A DNA stretch of 64,000 nucleotides from NCBI RefSeq assembly GCF_001514195.1, contig NZ_KQ948736.1, positions 128,895 through 192,894 of the forward strand. The letters run 5' to 3'. The notes under the pieces are model-generated. The model was not told where the DNA came from. It ran no database searches and saw nothing but the letters and a program-made list of their open reading frames with translations. Positions 59,470 to 64,000 of this stretch are shown piece by piece. How positions within the stretch are numbered: the first letter of the stretch is position 1; every line of letters begins with the position of its first letter. The translations under genes were made by a program, and so were the position numbers. Source of the DNA: Streptomyces griseorubiginosus. GTDB lineage: Bacteria; Actinomycetota; Actinomycetes; Streptomycetales; Streptomycetaceae.

Positions 59470-60775
59470 GGCCCATGTATCCCGGTTCGGTCCGGCGCGT
59501 CTCGGCGTCGGGGAGGCGGATGAGGTCGACGATCGTCTGGTCGCCGCCGTGCGGCAGGGCCGCGAGGACGGCCGGGTCCTTGGTCCCGACCAGGCACACC
59601 TCGGCGTGGTCGAGGACCTCCTCGACGGAGTCCGCGAGGAGCTGCGCGAGGTGCGGCAGCCGGGTCTCGATGTACTCGCGGTTGGCGCCCATCAGCCGGG
59701 ACAGGCTCACGTTGGCGTCGTGGATCCGCAGGTCGTACCCCTTGCCGTGGAGTCGCTCCGCCAGCTCGACGAGCGGGCTCTCGCGGAGGTCGTCGGTGCC
59801 GGGCTTGAAGGACAGCCCGAACATGCCCACGCGGCGCTTGCCGGTGCGCTCCACCAGGTCCACCGCTCGCTGGAGGTGGTCGGCGTTGGAGGGCAGCACG
59901 TGGGACAGGATCGGCACCGAGACGTCGGCGCGCTGTGCCGCGTGAACCAGGCTGCGCAGGTCCTTGGGCAGGCAGGAGCCGCCGAAGGCGAAGCCGGGCC
60001 TCAGGTAGGCGGGGCTGATGTTCAGCTTGCGGTCGGCCAGGAACACGTCGATGACCTGGTGCGAGTCCACGCCGAGCGCCTGGCACACCGCGCCCAGCTC
60101 ATTGGCGAAGCCGATCTTCAGGCCGTGGAACGCGTTGTCCGCGTACTTGATCGCCTCGGCCGTCGGGATCGGCACCCGGAACACCTCGCCGGGCAGGCTC
60201 TCGTAGAGCGCCGCCACCACGTCGCCGCTGGCCGGGTCGAGTTCGCCGATGACCGTCTTGGGCGGGTCGAAGAAGTCCCGCACGCTGGTGCCCTCGCGCA
60301 GGAACTCCGGGTTGACCGCGACCCCGACGTCCACTCCGGCGGTGCCGCCGATGTTCTTCTCCAGGATCGGCACCAGGAGGTTCAGGCAGGTGCCCGGGAG
60401 CATGGTGCTGCGGAACACCACGGTGTGCCGGCCGCCCCGCTCGGCGAGCGCGGCGCCGATCTCCTCCGTGACCCGCTCCAGGTAGGTGGTGCACAGGCTG
60501 CCGTTGGGCTCCGACGGGGTGCCCACGCAGATCAGCGACACCTCGCTGCCCATGATCGCCTCACGGACGTCGGTGGTGGCACGCAGCGCCCCGGTCCGCA
60601 CGACCTCCGCGGTGAGTTCGCCGATCCGCTCCTCGACCACCGGGGCCTTGCCGTCGTTGACCAGGTCGACCTTCACCTGGTTGACGTCCACGCCGATGAC
60701 CTCGTGCCCCATGTGGGCCAGGCACGCGGCCGACACGCAGCCCACGTAGCCGAGCCCGAACACGCTGATTCTCAT
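59459..60775 (-). CDS. AlgD-like nucleotide-sugar (GDP-mannose/UDP-glucose) 6-dehydrogenase
   Basis: The 438-residue enzyme oxidises the C6 of a nucleotide sugar to a carboxylate, using two NAD+. It shows FGLGYVGCVSAACLA (NAD motif), NPEFLREGTSV, KLNISPAYLRPGFAFGGSCLPKD with the catalytic Cys268, and GLSFKPGTDDLRESPLVELAE. Both length and the Cys268 position match GDP-mannose dehydrogenase AlgD of alginate synthesis more closely than typical UDP-glucose dehydrogenases; this is a reading from memory, not an alignment. ATG 60775 follows GGGGGGAGGAAC, one of the strongest ribosome sites in the operon. It supplies an activated uronic acid. Confidence 0.92.
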   Translation of the reverse strand: MRISVFGLGYVGCVSAACLAHMGHEVIGVDVNQVKVDLVNDGKAPVVEERIGELTAEVVRTGALRATTDVREAIMGSEVSLICVGTPSEPNGSLCTTYLERVTEEIGAALAERGGRHTVVFRSTMLPGTCLNLLVPILEKNIGGTAGVDVGVAVNPEFLREGTSVRDFFDPPKTVIGELDPASGDVVAALYESLPGEVFRVPIPTAEAIKYADNAFHGLKIGFANELGAVCQALGVDSHQVIDVFLADRKLNISPAYLRPGFAFGGSCLPKDLRSLVHAAQRADVSVPILSHVLPSNADHLQRAVDLVERTGKRRVGMFGLSFKPGTDDLRESPLVELAERLHGKGYDLRIHDANVSLSRLMGANREYIETRLPHLAQLLADSVEEVLDHAEVCLVGTKDPAVLAALPHGGDQTIVDLIRLPDAETRRTEPGYMGLAW

Positions 60776-60848
60776 GACCCGTTCCTCCCCCCAGCCAGGC
60801 CCTTGTGGCCTGCTGTCTGCCCGCCCCGCGGACGGCGCCCCCCGCACA

Positions 60849-62324
60849 TCAGTAGGCCCCCTGGCCGTAGAGCACCGCGCGCAGCGTCTTCCACAAGATC
60901 ACCGCGTCCAGGGCGAGCGACCAGTCCTCCACGTACCGCAGGTCGAGGCGGACGGCCTCCTCCCACGGCAGGTCGCTGCGTCCGCTGATCTGCCACAGGC
61001 CGGTGAGGCCGGGCTTGACCAGCAGTCGCCGCCGGATGTCCGGGCCGTACGCGGCGGACTCCTCCGGCAGCGGAGGGCGCGGACCGACGAGCGACATCGA
61101 TCCGGTGAGCACGTTGAACAGCTGCGGGAGTTCGTCGAGCGAGTACCGGCGCAGCACGGTGCCGACCCGGGTCACCCGCGGGTCCCGGCGCATCTTGAAC
61201 AGCAGCCCCGCGCCCTCGTTGCGGTCGGCCAGTTCGGCGCGTGCCAGGTCGGCCCCGACGACCATGGTGCGGAACTTGAGGATGGTGAACTCGCGGCCGT
61301 CCTTGCCGACTCTGCGCTGGCTGTAGAACGCCCCGCCGCGGCTGTCCGCCATCACGAGCAGTCCGACGAGGAGCATCAGCGGCGCGAACAGGATCAGCAG
61401 GATCGCGGAGCCCAGCCGGTCGACGACCGCCTTGATGGCCCGGCGGCCCCCGGTGAACGTCGGCATGCTGACCCGCAGCAGCGGGATCCCGAGCACGGCG
61501 TCGACGTGCAGCCGCGGGCCTGCCACCTCCATCAGCACCGGGGCCACGACCATCTCGGCCTCGCTGCCCTCCAGGTTCCAGGCCAGCCGCTGGAGCCGCT
61601 CCGGTGTCCAGTAGGGGTCCGGTGTGACCGCGACGACCCGGTAGCCGTCGTTCTCCACGTACTTGGCGACGTCCGTGAGCTGTCCGACGACCGGCACTCC
61701 GTCCAGTTCGTCGGCGTCGAAGCCGCGGCCCTCCGTCGTGCACACCCCGTCCACCCGCCATCCGAGGTGCGGGAACTTGCGGGTGCGGTTGATCAGGTCG
61801 CTCACGGTGGCCGGGCTCCCGGCGGCGAGCACCGGTCTCAGGCACTGCCCTTCCTTGCGCTGCTTGTGCAGCCCGAGGCGGAGCACATAGCGCGCGGTCA
61901 TGGTGACCAGCGCGATGGCGGGGATCGCGACGAAGATCCAGAGCTTGATGTTGCGAGAGGTGAGGGCGATCCCGCCGAGCGCGAGCACGACGGTCGCCGC
62001 GAACAGGGACCGTCCCAGCCTGCGGAACTCCTCGGCACCCTGGCCGAGCACGGCCGGTGCCCACGCCCGGCCCACCGCGAGCGCCGCCAGCACCAGCAGT
62101 TCGGTGCCGAACGCGAGAATGCCCCATTTCTCATGCCAGTTGGCCGCGTCCCGGGCCCCGAAGAACTCGCCGATCCCCGCCACCACGAAGGCGGTGGTCA
62201 CCGTGTCGCTGGTGATCACGGTACGGCGGTAGCGCTGCTCCCAGTCGTTCGCCGACTGCCCTGTCGCCCTGTCCGTCAGCTCGTGCGCCGCCGGAAAGGG
62301 TCTGGCTATCCCCCCATCCGGCAC
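60849..62324 (-). CDS. Polyprenyl-phosphate sugar-1-phosphate transferase (initiating enzyme)
   Basis: The protein is about 491 residues, with four or five N-terminal membrane helices, a central soluble domain (CoA-binding-like, VLAAGSPATVSDLINRTRK...), and a C-terminal bacterial sugar transferase domain. That domain starts RAIKAVVDRLGSAILLILFAPLMLLVGLLVM, has FYSQRRVGKDGREFTILKFRTM, DELPQLFNVLTGSMSLVGPRP and VKPGLTGLWQISGRSDLPWEEAVRLDLRYVEDWSL, typical of WbaP/PglC. It transfers a sugar phosphate to undecaprenyl phosphate, the first step. GTG 62324 is the only in-frame start that fits, but its ribosome site is weak and an out-of-frame ATG at 62368 has a strong one. Confidence 0.88.
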   Translation of the reverse strand: MPDGGIARPFPAAHELTDRATGQSANDWEQRYRRTVITSDTVTTAFVVAGIGEFFGARDAANWHEKWGILAFGTELLVLAALAVGRAWAPAVLGQGAEEFRRLGRSLFAATVVLALGGIALTSRNIKLWIFVAIPAIALVTMTARYVLRLGLHKQRKEGQCLRPVLAAGSPATVSDLINRTRKFPHLGWRVDGVCTTEGRGFDADELDGVPVVGQLTDVAKYVENDGYRVVAVTPDPYWTPERLQRLAWNLEGSEAEMVVAPVLMEVAGPRLHVDAVLGIPLLRVSMPTFTGGRRAIKAVVDRLGSAILLILFAPLMLLVGLLVMADSRGGAFYSQRRVGKDGREFTILKFRTMVVGADLARAELADRNEGAGLLFKMRRDPRVTRVGTVLRRYSLDELPQLFNVLTGSMSLVGPRPPLPEESAAYGPDIRRRLLVKPGLTGLWQISGRSDLPWEEAVRLDLRYVEDWSLALDAVILWKTLRAVLYGQGAY

Positions 62325-62368
62325 GGAAGCCCCCCGGTCCCCAGTGGTACGACCTGATTGCCAGACAT
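62306..62368 (-). other. Out-of-frame ATG with strong ribosome site overlapping the sugar transferase start
   Basis: ATG 62368 follows GGAGGGGGG-TAGGAACG and opens a 20-residue frame (MSGNQVVPLG...) that ends at 62306, past the sugar transferase GTG at 62324. It is either a short upstream peptide coupling translation, or the true gene start shifted by an indel in one of two six-base G runs (62310-62315 and 62330-62335). Confidence 0.45.
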
Positions 62369-62462
62369 CGTTCCTACCCCCCTCCGGGAGGCCCCCGCCT
62401 CCCGCACCGTTCCTCGCAGGCCCCCGCCCCACGCCGCGCTGTACTTCTCCCGGGGGGCGCAC

Positions 62463-63072
62463 GACCCCCCGTATGACATGCCTAGGTCAACACTGAGTAA
62501 AGAACTCACCCAGAAAGAAAGCTGACTTGCACGTTCCGCCAGACTTTTGAGTTGTTCCGGAACCCACTGAAACCTCGGATGCTCCCCGCACCCGAAGCCC
62601 CCCTCGGGTTCCAAGAACCAACCACCCCGCGCCCGACGCCGAGACGTTTCTGCTCCGCGTCCGCAGCGTCAGACCAATAGATCACTATTTGTCGCCCCGT
62701 GTCCCACCATGGGCAGCAAGGTCAATCTAGACCATCAAGACCCGTCTGCAAGGGGGCATGTGTGGAATATGTGCTTACGATTTGGAGATGAGTCAGTCGA
62801 GTCGTCACCGCTGCACACGCTTCGGTCACCATTGCGACCCTCGTGACCTGCGAAGACGGCAGTCTCCGGTTGCAGGACGGTATCCCGCGGAGTGGCTTCC
62901 GGGCCATGCGGCCGATCCGGACACCGCTCACCGAAGGCCGAAAACGACTCATACGCAACGAGCGTGCTGTCATCGGCGTTCGGAGCGCGATCGTCGAAGT
63001 TCACAAGCGGACGTCGAACCGACACTTCCTGACCGGAGCGCGGAACCCGCCCTCGCGCCCCTTGCGGGTCCG
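62463..63072. other. Gene-free regulatory region upstream of the polysaccharide operon
   Basis: No supportable gene lies here. The part from about 62640 to 62810 is clearly more AT-rich than the rest of the window. It contains a palindrome AATAG-ATCA-CTATT at 62676-62689, a candidate operator, and on the minus strand several TTGA sequences but no clear paired -10. The promoter of the long operon is expected in this stretch. Short open frames on both strands look random. Confidence 0.55.
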
Positions 63073-63099
63073 GGCGGCGCCCCCGCGCAGGGCGCCGCC
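63073..63099 (-). terminator. Stem-loop terminator of the ABC exporter gene
   Basis: A perfect 10-bp inverted repeat (GGCGGCGCCC at 63073-63082, GGGCGCCGCC at 63090-63099) with a 7-nt loop lies about 35 nt beyond the stop of the minus-strand ABC exporter gene. Confidence 0.8.
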
Positions 63100-63133
63100 G
63101 GTCAGCTGTCCTCCTTGCCCGCGCTCGCACCGT

Positions 63134-64000
63134 TCAGCGCAACTCGGCCTCCACCGGCCTGTCTTCGAGGAAGCCCCCCGACTGGTGGCGCCACAGCTTC
63201 GCGTACGGCCCGTCCAGGGAGAGCAGTTCCTGGTGACTGCCCTGCTCCACGATCCGCCCGCGGTCGAGGACGACGAGCTGGTCCATGCCCGCGACCGTGC
63301 TCAGCCTGTGGGCCACCACCAGGGCCGTCCGCCCCTCCATGAGCCGCCACAGCGCCTCCTGGACCAGGATCTCGCTCTCCGAGTCCAGCGCGCTGGTCGC
63401 CTCGTCGAGGAGCAGGATCGGCGCGTCCCGCAGGATCGCCCGGGCGAGGGCGACGCGCTGGCGCTGGCCGCCGGACAGTTTGACGCCCCGCTCCCCCACG
63501 AGCGTGTCGAAGCCGTCCGGCAGCGCGTCGGCGAACTCCGTGACGTGGGCCGCCTCGGCCGCCCGGCGGATCTCGGCCTCGGTGGCCTCCGGCCGGGCGA
63601 AGGCGATGTTGTCGCGCAGGGTGCGGTGGAACATGGCCGGATCCTGCGGGACGTAGGCCATCAGGGAGCGCAGGTCGGTCTGACGCAGCCGGCTGATGTC
63701 CTGGCCGCCGATCAGGATCCGGCCGCCCTCGATGTCCTGCATCCGCAGCAGCAGCCGGGTGAGCGTGGTCTTGCCGCCGCCGGAGCGTCCGACGAGGCCG
63801 ACCTTGGTCCCGCCGGGCACGACGAGATCGAGCCCCTCGAAGAGCCGCTCCGCTCCCGCGTGGCTGAAGTGCACCCCCTCGAAGCGGACGTCGGCCGCCC
63901 CGGGCACCAGCGGCTCGGGCGACGGCGGGTCGAGCACGGTCGGCGGGGTCATCAGCAGCTCGGTGAACTGCGCGGCCTCCGTCATCGAGCTCTCCAGCCG
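63134..64000 (-). CDS. ABC exporter (fused permease-ATPase), C-terminal part
   Basis: Only the last 288 residues are in the window; the gene continues past 64000. The visible part is the nucleotide-binding domain of a type-1 ABC exporter: Walker [13 protein letters not shown]-loop [14 protein letters not shown], signature [14 protein letters not shown], Walker [13 protein letters not shown] and H-loop VVAHRLSTV, all intact. The stretch before it ([24 protein letters not shown]) is the usual link from the membrane domain. An ATG at 63985 is internal. The substrate is unknown; a drug, lipid or peptide exporter is possible. Confidence 0.92.
   Translation of the reverse strand, partial: RLESSMTEAAQFTELLMTPPTVLDPPSPEPLVPGAADVRFEGVHFSHAGAERLFEGLDLVVPGGTKVGLVGRSGGGKTTLTRLLLRMQDIEGGRILIGGQDISRLRQTDLRSLMAYVPQDPAMFHRTLRDNIAFARPEATEAEIRRAAEAAHVTEFADALPDGFDTLVGERGVKLSGGQRQRVALARAILRDAPILLLDEATSALDSESEILVQEALWRLMEGRTALVVAHRLSTVAGMDQLVVLDRGRIVEQGSHQELLSLDGPYAKLWRHQSGGFLEDRPVEAELR

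Noticed and set aside
60774-62357. Long plus-strand frame opposite the sugar transferase gene
   Set aside because: It mirrors the coding strand of a clear family protein and has no domain of its own.
33281-62368. Recent horizontal island
   Set aside because: Base composition and codon use look like the rest of the window, and no integrase, tRNA or direct repeats flank it.
62722-62973. Short minus-strand frame in the upstream region
   Set aside because: No domain, no ribosome site and atypical codon use; it lies in the AT-rich regulatory stretch.
62758-63342. Plus-strand frame starting MCGICAYDLEMSQ in the upstream region
   Set aside because: It looks like random coding, runs antisense into the ABC exporter gene, and has no ribosome site or recognisable domain.

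Overview
The window is high-GC DNA with GTG and TTG starts, dense four-base ATGA/GTGA gene overlaps, and actinomycete families throughout (monomeric NADP isocitrate dehydrogenase, LuxR-type P-loop regulators, SHOCT proteins, 'HIDLLRV' leader peptides, a CHAT/S8/sigma module). It looks like a Streptomyces or close relative, chromosomal and not phage or plasmid. I saw no rRNA, tRNA, CRISPR array or transposase.

Layout. (1) 1-5976: a poly-G tract, a secreted M1 metallopeptidase, divergent icd, a DUF5713-like protein and an N-formylglutamate amidohydrolase. (2) 6003-11441: a protease module of an ECF-like sigma factor with a rare TTA codon, a translationally coupled acidic protein, a cytosolic subtilase and a divergent TPR-CHAT (caspase-like) protein, bounded by strong inverted repeats. 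(3) 11456-14713: a large LuxR-family ATPase regulator divergent from an astacin-like metalloprotease. (4) 14768-21887: small stress or envelope genes (GNAT, SHOCT, DUF6325-like, several membrane proteins, a ClC channel with an apparent ATC start, a YihY/BrkB protein, a GAP-family protein). (5) 21888-30289: a minus-strand organosulfur-scavenging region with two flavin monooxygenases, the remnant of a third, a GNAT, an amino-acid-type ABC transporter and a glutathione-transferase-like protein. Three short 'putative leader peptide' genes punctuate it, of the type linked to cysteine-responsive attenuation. (6) 30340-33239: an IlvD/Edd dehydratase divergent from a zinc dehydrogenase. (7) 33281-62368: a polysaccharide locus. 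Twenty-one minus-strand genes run almost without gaps from a polyprenyl-phosphate sugar transferase (62324) to an aminotransferase (34853). (8) 63134-64000: the 3' part of an ABC exporter.

How the genes work together. The polysaccharide operon encodes a complete Wzx/Wzy-type pathway: initiating sugar transferase, AlgD-like nucleotide-sugar 6-dehydrogenase, three glycosyltransferases, flippase, polymerase/ligase-like protein and two Wzz-like copolymerases. It also has a sugar-modification set (glucose-1-phosphate cytidylyltransferase, C-methyltransferase-like protein, epimerases, aminotransferase, PIG-L deacetylase, DUF4910 peptidase-like protein, pyruvyltransferase, AsnB amidotransferase) and two polymer-processing proteins (heparinase II/III and a beta-helix lipoprotein). 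The sulfur region reads as uptake, N-acetylation and monooxygenase cleavage of an organosulfur amino acid, with expression gated by cysteine supply. The sigma/S8/CHAT module is the best candidate for a poorly described system: its parts resemble the protease-plus-sigma output arm of CRISPR type III-E (Craspase) systems, but there is no CRISPR component here.
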